From: Ciona savignyi
Lineage: Eukaryota > Chordata > Ascidiacea > Phlebobranchia > Cionidae
Length of the DNA stretch: 64,000 nt
NCBI GenBank assembly: GCA_000149265.1
Contig: CH003232.1
Span: 395,485 to 459,484 of the forward strand
Direction of reading: 5' to 3'
A program made the translations under genes and the position numbers. How positions within the stretch are numbered: position 1 is the first letter of the stretch; each line of letters opens with the position of its first letter. This document shows, one piece after another, positions 11,601-22,916 of this stretch. A model generated the notes under the pieces. That model searched no databases. It was not told where the DNA came from and saw nothing but the letters and a program-made list of their open reading frames with translations.

Positions 11601-11696
11601 AACGGCTACCAGGTGGCGTACAAGAGCAAAGTTGACGACAGCTTCGGTCAGCTGGTCGGGCGCAGAATTTTGCCTTGGAATTCGACACATTCGTAG
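5520..11696 (+). CDS. olfactomedin-domain protein, myocilin/gliomedin-like (3' part of gene)
   Basis: Join 5520-5671, 6303-6448, 8187-8327, 10372-10462, 10877-11025, 11546-11696. All splice phases agree and yield about 275 residues ending in TAG. The reading starts at the domain's first cysteine (CGKL) and contains the hallmark blocks VVYNGSLYY, WGGYSDIDLTVDE, GLWVIY, NAFIIC and MIDYNP. The two family cysteines (CGKL and FIIC) should form the domain disulfide. Residues matching the myocilin calcium site are present: Asp in SDID, Asn and Ala in ANAF, Ile-Asp in MIDY. Olfactomedin proteins are secreted or membrane adhesion/matrix proteins; the myocilin/gliomedin resemblance is judged from remembered family sequences. 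The N-terminal region is not identified: the first exon needs one base from an upstream exon. The start coordinate is an exon boundary, not a start codon. Confidence 0.9.
5944..6275 (+). mobile_element. tRNA-SINE family 1, full copy ending at an exon
   Basis: Diverged copy in olfactomedin intron 1. Its pyrimidine-rich CCTAT/CCTAC tail ends about 27 bases before the acceptor of the exon at 6303, so the tail supplies much of the pyrimidine tract. Confidence 0.85.
6303..6448 (+). CDS. olfactomedin gene exon 2
   Basis: 48 codons plus 2 bases, beginning LFEYANMADF and containing GAVVYNGSLYY. The acceptor is ATCGACAG; an alternative AAAG 16 bases upstream is out of phase with exon 1. The donor is GTGACG. 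Confidence 0.88.
6528..6640 (+). mobile_element. tRNA-SINE family 2 copy
   Basis: Family 2 has a Ser/Leu-tRNA-like head (TGGCCGAATGGTTAACGCG), a spacer of about 50 bases holding a TATATA/AAACGGTC segment, and a B-box GGGTTCGAAAC followed by CCGGTAAAAA. This copy is complete. A partial inverted head lies at 6725-6775. Confidence 0.75.
6776..7849. other. olfactomedin intron 2, no further feature
   Basis: AT-rich, unique-looking intron sequence. Near 7775-7835 there is a weak relic of the family 2 B-box end (GGGTTCGAAACTTAATCCGG). No exon candidate seen. Confidence 0.5.
7850..7965 (-). mobile_element. tRNA-SINE family 1, head fragment
   Basis: Reverse-strand head with B-box and A-box regions only; the body and tail are missing. 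Confidence 0.75.
8037..8190 (+). repeat. 41-bp tandem repeat overlapping a splice acceptor
   Basis: Four units start at 8037, 8078, 8119 and 8160 (period 41). Each begins just after a TTTTAG or TTTTCAG and reads ATACC/ATGCCATAT. The true exon 3 acceptor at 8186 is the next member: TCTCAG then ATACCATATAT. The array therefore carries copies of the intron-exon junction. Confidence 0.9.
8187..8327 (+). CDS. olfactomedin gene exon 3
   Basis: One base, 46 codons and 2 bases. It contains QWGGYSDIDLTVDE and GLWVIY, including the calcium-binding Asp. The acceptor at 8186 is chosen because it alone keeps phase; the upstream decoy at 8159 would hit TAA within four codons. Confidence 0.9.
8447..8638 (+). 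mobile_element. tRNA-SINE family 1, internally deleted
   Basis: The head stops after GGTTAAGTG and joins directly to the AACCCAGCGG body, losing the B-box. The tail is intact. It is followed by a 76-bp family unit (about 8640-8740) with the same word order as the 4.3-5.1 kb array. Confidence 0.8.
8740..10371. other. olfactomedin intron 3, mostly unique
   Basis: Unique-looking DNA with a good TATA motif at 9753-9760 (see separate entry) and a tRNA-like relic around 10013-10085 with an A-box-like TGGTAGAGCGTC. Open frames on both strands at 9935-10395 give no recognisable protein. Confidence 0.5.
9753..9760 (+). promoter_or_regulatory. strong TATA-box-like motif inside intron 3
   Basis: TATAAAAG preceded by CTCGGG and followed by AGGC, the GC-flanked context of a core promoter. 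No initiator or transcript can be confirmed. It could drive a short transcript covering the last three olfactomedin exons, or be chance. Confidence 0.3.
10372..10462 (+). CDS. olfactomedin gene exon 4
   Basis: One base plus 30 codons, containing GNIVVSKINP. Acceptor ATATTGCAG, donor GTGAGT after CCA. An earlier AG at 10344 (TTTTCAG) would be out of frame. Confidence 0.87.
10877..11025 (+). CDS. olfactomedin gene exon 5
   Basis: 49 codons plus 2 bases. It opens KRGVANAFIIC, giving the second domain cysteine and the Asn-Ala pair of the calcium site, and ends IPFINLY. Acceptor TCTGTCCAG, donor GTAAGT. Confidence 0.9.
11300..11396 (-). mobile_element. tRNA-SINE family 2 copy
   Basis: Reverse-strand B-box remnant through the head (GTCGGT..TATCGGTCGCGCTAACC). 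It forms a direct tandem with the next copy, both inside olfactomedin intron 5. Confidence 0.7.
11425..11522 (-). mobile_element. tRNA-SINE family 2 copy next to exon 6
   Basis: Full reverse-strand copy whose head ends 23 bases before the last olfactomedin exon. A GTTAACC within it is a possible branch-site sequence. Confidence 0.75.
11546..11696 (+). CDS. olfactomedin gene exon 6 (last)
   Basis: One base plus 50 codons including TAG at 11694. It contains VMIDYNPL and the last propeller strand (YSWDNGYQ), then a short tail ending NSTHS. The tail resembles the compact C-termini of secreted family members, with a possible N-glycosylation site (NST). Confidence 0.9.
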
Positions 11697-12070
11697 CCGA
11701 AGTTTTGACCCGGGGAAAATTTTTACCAATGATGTTACCGTCGAGAGAAAGGTTGCAGTGAAGACGTAACGATTATGGAATATTCTGAGACGGCGTCCTT
11801 GCGGAGTTATACGTTTTTTATTTGTTCCTTTATTGCACGTTTAGTAACTAATCTAAACCTCTCGGTCGCGCTTTTAGAACTCTAAATCCATGGTAACAGG
11901 CACATATTGTAGCCCACTTTTATGTGGCGCCTTTATGCAGGTTTATTACAGGTATCCATACACCTTATAAATTGTTTAAGTTAATTTTATTTTGTGTATC
12001 TATTCATTTCGAATGCCATTTTTTTAAAACGTAATATTTGATTTTTAATATCGAAATACCAAACACTAAA
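11697..12070 (+). other. olfactomedin 3' UTR and downstream
   Basis: No canonical AATAAA was seen in the first ~370 bases after the stop, so the mRNA end is undefined. No other feature seen. Confidence 0.4.
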
Positions 12071-12073
12071 GCC

Positions 12074-12430
12074 GCATGGTTAGATGTTCGGGACCGGAAG
12101 GTTTCGGTTTCGAATACTACTACAGAGTGGATTGGTGCGTTGTTTGGAATCGGAAAGTTCTGGATTCCGTTCCCACCACAAAAGTTTAAAGTGCAGTGGT
12201 GAGAACCTGAAGGTTCTGAGTTCGAATTCACCACGAAAATGGAATAGTATAGTGATTGGAACCGAAATATTCTGTGTTCGAATCCCACTACAAAAATGTT
12301 CCTCCTAGATTTGAATTTAACACTAAAATGATATAGCGCGTTGGCTGAACCATGGTGGTTGAAACCAGAAAGATTCTGTATTCGATTCCCGCCACAAAAA
12401 TGGCATAGTACGGTGGTTGAAACCCGTTTG
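12074..12430 (+). repeat. 57-58-bp minisatellite with tRNA B-box motif
   Basis: About six diverged units. Each carries GGTTCTGTGTTCGAATCCC-like sequence, close to the Pol III B-box, followed by ACCACAAAAATGG. It looks like repeated amplification of a tRNA 3' half. Confidence 0.75.
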
Positions 12431-12559
12431 ATGCACTTTTACGCTGTTTTCCTTTTCCAATCTCTTTTTTACGCCTTTTCCCCTTATCCATCTAGTTATG
12501 CTAAATCGACATGCAGTTTTGTACCTTATTATAAGGGAAATCTGTCAACCTTTTAATTA

Positions 12560-13056
12560 TTCCAATTTATACGACCGTGGTTACACGACTTACGGATTTA
12601 ATTTTAAACTGTTAGTTTTCGTATAAAAAAGCATATTTGTAAGTATTTATGGTGGATTTTTTCCCCTTTTTTTGATTCACGATAGTTTGTTTTTATTATT
12701 GTAGCACTTTTAAGTTCCAATTTGATAATAATGTTACCCTACCTATACCTTAATTCAGCATAAACATATACCCGTTATCGTTTTAACAACTGAGCAGTCA
12801 ACGTTTCGTATTAAATTCTTGTGTACATGCTAATGCGTTTGGTTTGTAAAACCTATTTTAGTCATTTACTGTGCCACATATGAATCTGTGTCAAGGTCGA
12901 TTTGTCCAAAAATATGATTGACAGGTGGCGAGCTTGTAAACGCAATTTGCGTATGAATATGTGGCGCGCCTATCTAGGTTGAATTGTGTAAAACATTGAT
13001 AGGTGGCACGCCACCTTGATTAGCGTAAATTATATATGCATGTGGACAGTGCAACG
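12560..13056. other. no gene recognised
   Basis: AT-rich. It has three loosely related phrases of the GTGGCGCGCC / GGTGGCACGCC type near 12925-13015, probably relics of the 76-bp family. Confidence 0.4.
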
Positions 13057-13256
13057 CTAAAGGAAGGAAAAGCGGGAACGGGGGAGGGAAACTGCTCACC
13101 AAAGCTATCTGGAAATTAATTTTAACCTTTCCCTAAACACCTATCTCAACCCCAGAACTAACCCTAACTCCAACCCCATGTTTTAAACTAACTCTAATGT
13201 CATAATCTTTATTTTAGTGTGCAGTTTCCCTCCTTCCCGCTTTCCCTCCTTTTAGT
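13057..13256 (+). mobile_element. MITE-A, best copy, ~40-bp inverted ends
   Basis: The left end starts CTAAAGGAAGGAAAAGCGGG and the right end is its imperfect inverse, ending CCCTCCTTTTAG. The core is C-rich with telomere-like ACTAACCCTAAC. Other copies or fragments are at 2437, 18484, 42598, 48243, 56158, 60905 and 61215. No transposase. Confidence 0.8.
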
Positions 13257-13447
13257 TTTCCCCATGTGGACATGTGGTGGGCATATTTCGGGCTGAACTT
13301 TGAGGCGTGGCACAGATGAAAGGCTTTCTTGCCTTTTAATTGGTTCACCTATGTTGGTGGGTAAACTCTTCAGACAGACCACACGCTTATTAGCCCCAAA
13401 CTTCAAGAATCTGAAGCCACGCAAAGGTTAAATTTTAAGATTTTTAG

Positions 13448-13617
13448 CACACCTTTCATGGGTATCGAATTTCCAGTAGCACNNNNNNNNNNNNNNNNNN
13501 NNNNNNNNNNNNNNNNNNNNNNNNNNNNNNNNNNNNNNNNNNNNNNNNNNNNNNNNNNNNNNNNNNNNNNNNNNNNNNNNNNCACACCTTTTCATGGGTA
13601 TCGAATTCCAGTAGCAC
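13448..13617. repeat. assembly gap flanked by a direct repeat
   Basis: Exactly 100 Ns occupy 13483-13582. A ~35-base phrase (CACACCTTTCATGGGTATCG onward) occurs immediately left (13448-13482) and right (13583-13617) of the gap with small homopolymer differences. The gap may be an unclosed overlap. Confidence 0.95.
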
Positions 13618-16600
13618 ACACGGCAGACGGTTTTAGCTAATTTATGCAGTTTTAGATTATTATTCAAGGGCCATATTAATGTGCATCAAAACACATACAA
13701 AACCAACTTAAAAAGGTTGGAAAGATTAAGTCACACATTTTACTGTCACACAGATTTAAACAACATTGATTGAAAATAAGGTATTCCTGTTACACTTTTA
13801 GGCAGGGTTCTGGATAACCTGTAGTCAGCAGCTCTCACCGATATGTATAATATGCTTATATTGATGTAAGCAGCATAAATACACAACTAAGCAAAAAGGC
13901 GGCAAAGACTAACGGTTTTGGCGGGAAAGATAAAGATAAAGGCGACAGGTAATTATTAATGGCCTTGTAAGAGTTGGTTACAAGACCATCATCAAGTAAT
14001 CAACGCACGCACCAAAATCCTAGTAAATATGATTCTCTTTGTCATTTTTTTGCTGGGTTAAGTTTCGACCACACAATGAGCTTGACAGCAAAACCATATT
14101 TATATACAGAGCGGTTTATGAATCGGTCACGTTAACCATTCGGCCACACGATCGTTCATAATCAATCATTTTGACCAAGGGCTGGGTCCAGACACACTTT
14201 CGCCGGTTGACGGACAGGTATTTCTTTCTCAACAGTCATGGTGTGAATATACACTTTTTATAATAGAGTAACATTCTGTACGCCGATGACATTAGGTGCT
14301 GAAACAAATATATAATAAAAACACGAAGATTTAACATTATGTGTTGTAAAATTGCACTTGCTTTAACTTGGTGGTGTTCAGGTTTCAATTGGTGTTTGTA
14401 CAGACGGGGAAGACCATTTTGCAGTCATAAAAATATTTGTTATTATTAAAAATGCCTACTTTGTTTAAATATAATTAAAATAAAGAAATGTGAATTTAGA
14501 CGAGTGTAAGATAAACAATTTATTAATCAAAGAATGTTTTTGAACTATTCACGTCTTTTTTTCTAATGTCCCTCAAACTAAGACCTCGTTTATCGTCGAA
14601 AATATTTGATTGTGACGTCACAATAAAAACACAGGGGCGTTTGTTTGCTCCTGGTACGTCATAGACCGTTCTCATGACAAAACAATAGACTGACAGCTGC
14701 GTGGTCGCTATACATTGCTGCAAAAGTTTGCTCGGGTTTAATATCACTTCGTTTCGGGTTACAGCCGCAAGGTTAACAATGTAAGGTTAACGAATTCGTG
14801 TGAACTTAGAAAAATCAATAGAAACTCATTTTTCAAGCGTTGCTGACAGGTTATTTTCAAAACCGTTTAGTGATGATTAACAAGTCATTTGTAAGGTAAA
14901 CGCTCGATACAACTTTAGGCAATTTTAGATACCTGCATAACTGATCCACCAGTATAGTATAATTCCCAGAGGAGCGTTTATATGTGGTAGTTCAGTTACG
15001 TACTTCGATGGGGTATAATAAGCAGTGTATAAAAACTAAGTATATTCAAACAAATGTTTCGAGTGAGATCGTCAAACAACTTGACTTGAGGCAGACTCGA
15101 CATACGAATCGAGGAGAAAAGTTCAAAAAATGATTTAATTCGTGTCAGACGATTTAAATTCTTTGACATAAGGTTGACTTCGCGTGTCACGCGGTACAAA
15201 ATATCAATTTGATATAATATAATATGATATTCATGTTTATCCCCTGTATAGCTTTTTCACGTGTAAACTGTAAAATGGATAAACTACTGTAAGTGCGTAA
15301 ATACTTTTTATCGTGAGATGTAGGAGCAATAGAAACTAATACAGTTAGATAAGAGTTCTTTTTTAAGTATATATATTTTGTTGACGAAACATCTAAAAAA
15401 AGATAGAATGATTAGAAAGGTAAGTTACACATACTACAAGACACCACATGACAACAGTTGAGTTTTTAGAGCTGTAATATTACAGCCGCGTCTATTAATT
15501 AATATCACTTAAATTTTGAACTACTTCGAACCCATCGGAATAAGTCACCGTTTTTTCAAGTGCTCTAGTAAGTTAAAATATGACAGTAACGGTGTGTATA
15601 GAGTTTGCAATCCGTCTGACATAAAAGCCGTACTTTAAACTATCAATACTTAGTAGCTTGAAAAAAATGTTAAGATTTAGTATGTAGGAATCGTCCTTGT
15701 TTTATTATGTTGACAGGAAAAAACCGAAAAAGTCTAGTTAAACGGAGTTAATAAATTAGAATGTTAAAAAATAATTAAAGCATGAAACAGGAAATCAAAA
15801 TAGAAAACTCGTGTTTAGCCTTGAGATGCAAAAACAACAGTCGTTACACATACCATGTCAATCATCGTCACAAGCTATGTGCCAAAGTGGAAAACCAAAT
15901 TGCATTGAAGAAAAATGTAGTATTTTAGCATTATGGTGGGAAATGTGATGGATTCACAATGTGTTATCTAACTGATGGCGTCCTAGCCAAATTTCGAAGG
16001 TTAAACGGGTTTAATTGGACTGTAATGGCAGTTTTGATGGGTATAATTGCCTAAATGTGACATTGATTTAAGGTATAATGGTACAATATAGCATGTGAAA
16101 ATCTGCCACCTTTTAATTTAGATTCTGCTTCTTTAGTGTAGGTTAGTTCACCTCGAAATGAGTAAGATAGGACATGGAAGCGTTACGCAGAAAGGCGGGT
16201 GCTGGTGCATTTATGGAGCTGGAGTTAAGTGGAATTGTGCATGGCTTAAGGAGTTCAAAGACGTGTGGTGTGGCTATTAAAGTGGATTGTGGAGAAATAG
16301 TGTATGATAGGGACTTTGGAAATGTAACAAAAAAGTCCTATAAAAGTTGATGTTTATATAGGATATACTTATAAAGTGTATTTTCTTGGCTTAACGGACC
16401 ATTAAGATATACATTCGTGTTATCCGGTGCTAAAGAGCTTGCACCAATATATGCAAGGTCGGTTTATATGGATGTTGTATGATGGGCGAATTGCGCTGCA
16501 CATAGAACGGTGGTGGATACATGAAATTTGATATTCTATGTTATCACACGGGCATAATAATTGCGAACATTCAGCATGTTTACTTCTTTTTAAAATAAGC

Positions 16601-18483
16601 TGATATGTAACCAACTGACATGGTACTAAAACTGTTTATAACTCAAGTTACTTTTGCAGAACTTAGGTTAAATGAATGTGTTTTTGTTAAAATTTAATTA
16701 AAATGATGTAGACTAGAATGTAAGTACGTTAGATACACAAAATTTGATTTAAACGCAAATAAATTCATGAACCCGTTTTAATTTATTTACTATTTTGCCA
16801 TAACCAATAACCTGTTAAAATGTTTAACGAGACAGGACAAAACGGGACTTTTAATACAAAAATAGGAATATAAGTATCGAAAGATACAGAACTTTAAAAT
16901 AAGTATATATCTTTTAAATGAAAACGGTAGCTTTGTATCCGATATTTTAGTAACTCTAATCGTTAATTCCACTACAAAATGTAATATACAGGGCAATAAG
17001 GTAATGTAGGTAGATTCACACTTTTTATTTATTCTACATGACCTAATTTCGTATTTTAGTCGAATGTTTAATTTCAAAATTGAGACATTATCTCCGAATT
17101 ATCGTTACTGTGACGACATAAGTACGTGTGATTGATACCAGGCACAGTAACAGTGTATTGTGGCGTCACAGTATGGGTTGTTAGGCCAGAAGGATTTATG
17201 CCCTGATTGTGAACTGAATTGGCATTGTTACGCGAGACAACTGAAATAGAAGTTCTAAATTTAGCAGTTAAGAGAAATAATTTCTCTTCAGGCGTTTTTC
17301 GATTTTTTTATCATTTGAAGCACATTTATACTTATTTATTATTTCTTGGCATAAATTGTTAATAAGGCACGGACGTAAGAAATTTATAATTTGTAAGTTT
17401 TACGCTTTTGTATGTTAAATATTTTGGCGTAGTTTTCTGTCCAGTGTTCTTGACAATTACCATTTAAATACAGAATTTGCCTATTTAGTTTAATTGTGAC
17501 AATTTATTAAATTATAATTTGTTATCGCCTGGATTGTCTTAAATTTCGTAGGTGTTTGTGAAAATGTAAATGGGACTGTAAAAATGTGGCGCAGTTGGAT
17601 AGGTAGCGCATTAATAAATAAATAAATAAACTTAAAGTATTAAGGAAGTAATGAAACATTTGTTGTATTGTTTACAGTGTAAAGGCGAGAGAGGATTGTG
17701 TATATTTTTCTTATCTTTATCTCCTTTACCTTTTTTTCCATTCTCTCAAAAAAAGAGCCGATAAATTGGATTAGATTCCAAGAGGTCTCTATGGTTTAGA
17801 TAAATTTATAAATCTAGACTTGACTATGTCCGTTTGTGCTTAATATTCCTGTAGAACTTTGCACGTATTTTAAGGAAGTCTAAGCAAAAGCGAAATCGTT
17901 GTTTCGGCTTCGTGCTTTGGTCTTTTGTATTTTTAGTCAAGTCTTGTACTTTTTAGACAGATCTTATCGTTTAATGGAGATTTCGTTTAAAAACAGATTT
18001 TATCCTCAGTTGGCATAGATTGTTCTTTATTTAATTACAACAAAAAAATAGTTTTATTTTTAACTTTATTGCAATACCAAGTAAACAAAAACTTAATTAA
18101 AAAACTTAAGTAAAATACGAAATTAAAAAAATCTGTTTATCAAAGTTGAACCCTGACGTAATGTTTGTTCGCACGTAATGTCAAGTTGGTTATGACTACT
18201 CAAATAATAGTTCTTGGTACAAAAGCGACAGACTTAAAGCAAATAGACTATTATTAAGGACCCAGACTTTTATAAGCAAAGAAGTTATTATACCCAGTGC
18301 TATTTCGGTGGGTAGGCTGCAGATGTTGTTACCCGATAAGTTATTTTTTACCTTAAAAACGCAGACGGGTTACCAAAGATCTTGCAATATGTTTTAATAT
18401 TCCATATAGCTTTATATTTTAAAGATATCATTAAATCACTAAAGGTAAATCAGTGTGCGTAGAATGCCTTGCCAACCGCGTAG
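13618..18483. other. gene-poor AT-rich region
   Basis: No exon pattern was recognised. It contains a family 2 SINE at 14050-14152 (-), a perfect TGACGTCA at 14613-14620 with a nearby CAGCTG E-box and a fork-head-like TGTTTGCT, and a worn 76-bp unit near 16260-16325. Longer open frames (14523-14747, 16790-17077, both minus) have chance-like composition. Confidence 0.5.
14050..14152 (-). mobile_element. tRNA-SINE family 2 copy
   Basis: Reverse-strand copy ending in GTTAACCATTCGGCCAC, with the B-box side eroded (AAGTTTCGACCACA). Confidence 0.7.
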
Positions 18484-18580
18484 ATAGTGACTTAAGTGAG
18501 GGGAACACTAAAACGAGGGAAAGGACTAACTCTAACTCCAACTCCATGTTTAAAACAAACCCTCCTTTTAGTTTAACCCC
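18484..18580 (+). mobile_element. MITE-A fragment
   Basis: Contains GAACACTAAAACGAGGGAAA, CTAACTCTAACTCCAACTCC and CCTCCTTTTAG in family order, with the middle deleted. Confidence 0.6.
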
Positions 18581-21500
18581 ATAAAAGAAGACAGTAAACG
18601 CTGCATCAGTGTCTGTTTTAATTTTAAGCGCCAGGTTTCGAAGCCGAAATCTACGTATCCGGTTCATTAAGACCATCGTATAAAGTCGATCGTGCACGTG
18701 TTTTATATATGCAAACAAATGGAGCGCCATCGCTTGTTTTTTTAGAGAAGGTAAGGGGAGATTTCGTTTGTTGTTTCACCTTGGAACATTCTATAACCAC
18801 GGCTGTTTTGACTTATTCCGTTTATTTAAGTTTCTAGTTAAATTGTTATGGTACATTTTTACATGTCCAATTTACATGATAAACTGATTTTTGTTAAAAT
18901 AGAAATGTCACACCAAATGTATCTCTTTCCCTTGTATGAAATTTGCTCTTCTGTAATTCTACAAAATCCATTTAAAATGCTTTTTGTCAAAGCCGGGTGG
19001 TCTTGAAATACCACCACTCTCAATTAATTATCTTTTTTTTAATTGTCTAATTAGTTCTCATTTCTTTTCGATCTATTTTTAAAATTTTGTATTGGAAAAC
19101 AGCGGTTACCGTACAATACCTAATCTGGCATTTGGTGGTCCGGATCTAGTTACCAGTGCCCTAATCAGTCCCCGTTAACAAGAATCGCTTTACACCGAAC
19201 TCTATTGTCAAATAGGTTGTGGCGCGATTAGGCCAGTAGGTAGGCTTTGTGTTTAAGCCGGTACCTAACAGACGCGGTTAGTGTAACGTAAGACACACTG
19301 TCGCATTTGTTTCGTTCCCACAGTCCGTATTTAGACCATTTTGCTAACTGCTACCGTTTGTCTTAAGTATAGCTTGACTACGCAGTATAGAAGTATCATG
19401 TTAGTATTGTATTGCATGTAATTGTAGATCAAAATAGTGCCTAAAATGATATATTATGGTTTGGCTCATATACAGGTGAAGTAGCGTATACATGTGCATT
19501 GTTTCGTGTGCTACACCAAAGCGACACATTGCAGAGAAGCGCTCATATCCGGGTGGTTAATGTGCAAAATGATTACAATATATAAAAAGGCAGGCTTAAA
19601 TACAGTTTTTGTCTGCATAAAAATCGAGATTTTGCAAATTTAAGCTGATGTGCAGTTTTGTGCACACTTTTATCTGTGTCTACCAAAGTGGGCGTATATT
19701 AGAGAGGTATATTTAACATTGTGGTTTACTTTACAAACAAATTAAGCTAAAAACAGAAAAGGTGTGCAAACAATACTAACACAACACATGTTGTGGTAAT
19801 CTTGTGCAAAGTACCAAGTCCGGCCTCGCTGTGGAAGTCGTGTTTTTACCAGGTCAGCATTATTATAACAATTAAAGCCCTATCAGATTCTAGTGTACGT
19901 AATCGAGACTTTGGACATGTTGCTTACGTGTAAAGGAGGTGTGCTTATCAAAGTTCATTTGTGTCCAAGTAAATATGATCAGAACTTCAGAAAAGTGGCA
20001 GAGATGGACAGGTGTTGTGCATATAAAATTTGTTTTGTGTTGCAGACGTATATAATCCGGACAGACGTATGAAGTTGCAGACGTATAGTTTCTTATATAA
20101 TTGAGACACCTATATCCTACATACTTTACAATTGCAAGATGTTTCTGTAAACAGTTTCTGTAAAAAGTCCAAAACTTTTATCCAAAATCAGTTGTAACCA
20201 TGTTTGTATACATTACCTACGTAATGTTCAACTAATTGTGCATTTAATTCGATGTTTGTCATATGCAATTACATGTTTACATTTCCGTATGCATTTAATG
20301 TCTATATTGCTGCGGGCAGGTCATTTACCTTTTCATGTAAAGCAATGATGTGGAAAATGTCGTTGTGGTCCTTTTAAGTCAGAACAGCCAATTTTAACAA
20401 CAATTGGGACATCCTGTCCTAAATAGAAAGTGTTTAGCTGTTAAGTCAACCGGTCTATTTTATTCTGCGAACGTTTTAGCTAAATTGTAGACAGATTTGT
20501 TTAGAAACACTTTATGATTGAATTATACTGAACCCAGCGGCTAAACGCTTAGATTTATCGGCGCCAAACAGCCCAGTGACTTATTTTGTAATATGTTACA
20601 TTGGCAAACCCGTAACATTGTATTTCAAAACGCATTTCAGACAATTTGTGTGCAGACAAACAAGTAAAATATTGACTAAGGAAAGTGAAGGCCATAACGC
20701 TTAGCATCGACGGTTACAAGGTTGATTAAGTTGCCTTGGATAAGCATGCAGCGTGTATTACCTTTTATTTAGTTTATTTTGACGCATAAATCTACTTAAA
20801 AAAAAACAAACTGTGGACTTAATTTGTGTATTAGTTCTATAGTTTTAAAAGGGTGACAGCGATAATCAAGTTGCGTTTATTAAGAAGAATTTTTACTCAG
20901 TTATTATCAACCAACTGTAAAAGCTTACCAATCAACGAACACAGCCCGACATAAGGTTATACGGAACAGCAGTGCAAATTGATTAGTTCCTACAGCACTG
21001 TCCTATTAGCCACAGTCTGTATAAAACTAATACGTCTTATTTAGGTGACGTTTTTATTACGTGGACTCAACGACGCTTTCCCATGTGAAATCGTCTTTGT
21101 TCTATTCGGTTCACACAATTAGTGATTGAGATTTGCCGGCGTTAATATATAAATAGCTTGTTTATGGAGACGGTTGGTATATACAAAGGATAATCTTGGG
21201 TTATTTCGTTAAACTGTAAGTTTATTTTTTCAATCTTTTAAAATTATAATTTTTTTATATATGTAAAATTACAATTTTTATATTTTTTATACGTCATTCA
21301 TAATAAACTCGTATTGTGCTCTAGTGCACCACATCTAAAGTTAACATACACCAAATTCAAATCAACATTGGTAATAATACCATAACGTCATTTTAGGATT
21401 CACAATCACTTATAACTTTACAAAAACAAACTTTAGAAAACAACATTCTCTTGACTTCAATCGTTCGAAGTAGACATTATAGATACCGCTGAATCGATCA

Positions 21501-22797
21501 GTTCCAGCCGCATTTCCGAATCGTGTGCATTAAACTACCATCAGAGATGCTGGCTAGTCATTAGATACGTTAATGTTTGCATTTACTGGGAGGGGTTGGT
21601 TTAGAAGACGAGATTCCGGCGCCGATTAAAAACAGACGCCCGATTTTATTGCTTTGTGCGGAATCATTATTTCTGCACTTAGAGAAATAACAAGGCAATA
21701 AAACTGTCCGTTTTCAGTGTTTGTTAAAACGCTGTAGAAGGAAATAAAATTAAATTAAAAAATCCACGAATTTGTTTCTTGGTCCATTTAGCAGTTGCTA
21801 CAATTAGAATTTTAATCGTGTTATCTTTGCGAATTTTCCAAAAAGTTATTTAGAAATTATGGTTATTAAGATCTGTCAAGACAGTTCGGGTTCTCTCTTT
21901 ATTCAAAAGTTGTAGACGGGAATAAAATTAAATTAAAAACGGTGTTCAGGAATAATGGTAAGAGGAACTGTCAAGATGGGATTTGTTTTAGCATCAAGTG
22001 TAACCCTGTATCAAATGTCAAACATCAATAGTTTTGCCTTGGAGTTTGTTAGTAAGAAAAAGTACAGGTGGCAGATGATGTGGTTATTAAGGATTTTACT
22101 TTAAACGCGTCATGCAACAATATACATCTAAAACAACCCTACGCGCTTGGACGATTTTCGTTGCGAGATTAAGACTGAGATATAAACAACTCTTTTAGTG
22201 AAAGTCAGTCCTTTTGAAAGATGTTTTCAGATGCAGTGATCCGTTTGGTTTGCCAGGAAATTGGTCTGTTTATTTTAACAGGTCGAAATTTTCGGCTTAG
22301 CGGGTCGCTGTTAAACAGAGAAAAATATAATCAAATTTCTCTTTGGGCTTGTTCTACGAATGTGCCTGTGTTTCTGGTTGCTTAATGACTTATGTTCACA
22401 AAAAGGTATTTTGTTCGGCATAGTTCATCATCTGTACCATACTTAAAAAGTAGGCAACCAATTATGTATATATCATTACAAATTAACAATAGCAAGTACA
22501 CTACCTATCTACCTGTAGCAAATTTCCAAAATCGAAATCATACATATTTGTGCAAAAATTGAAAGCCCGTCTCAATGCAGATAGTAACAGTTTAATAGGG
22601 CCCGCCCTCCTTTTCTAAGATTAAATATGTATTTACATAAATGTCTGTCTGTTTCCAGACACTGTATATCCTTTCCGTATTGCGCTAAGAAGTTGTGCAT
22701 ATTTACCCACCAAACGGTGTCGTGTGCGTGTTAGCCAGCAGGCGACTGTCGGATTAGAAAGTACATATTACTGGTTACTGTATTTCGGCGATTTCAG
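18581..22797. other. gene-poor AT-rich region
   Basis: No coding exons recognised. A TATA-like TATATAAAAAGG lies near 19580, and a 76-bp family unit (reverse orientation) near 19930-20025. A GGAATAAAATTAAATTAAAA phrase is duplicated near 21740 and 21920. Confidence 0.45.
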
Positions 22798-22916
22798 GGC
22801 CATTAATTCGACATACAAAGCGCTAGAAACGGAAATTCCAGATTTCCAAGTCCTGTATACAGATCCTGTTTCTGGTTGTACCACATTTGAATGTGTAAGG
22901 CGTCGACCTTTAAAGG
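22798..22916 (+). CDS. possible exon, unknown protein
   Basis: A 119-base segment between a TTTCAG acceptor and a GTAAAA donor. It is open in one frame, reading through TDPVSGCTTFECVRRRP. The same frame stays open from 22724 to 23047. Codon use looks more coding-like than the surrounding AT-rich DNA, but I recognise no family and see no partner exon, so it may be chance. Confidence 0.25.

Noticed and set aside
16790..17077. 95-codon minus frame
   Set aside because: Low-complexity Ile/Lys/Phe-rich translation typical of AT-rich non-coding DNA; no splice or start support.
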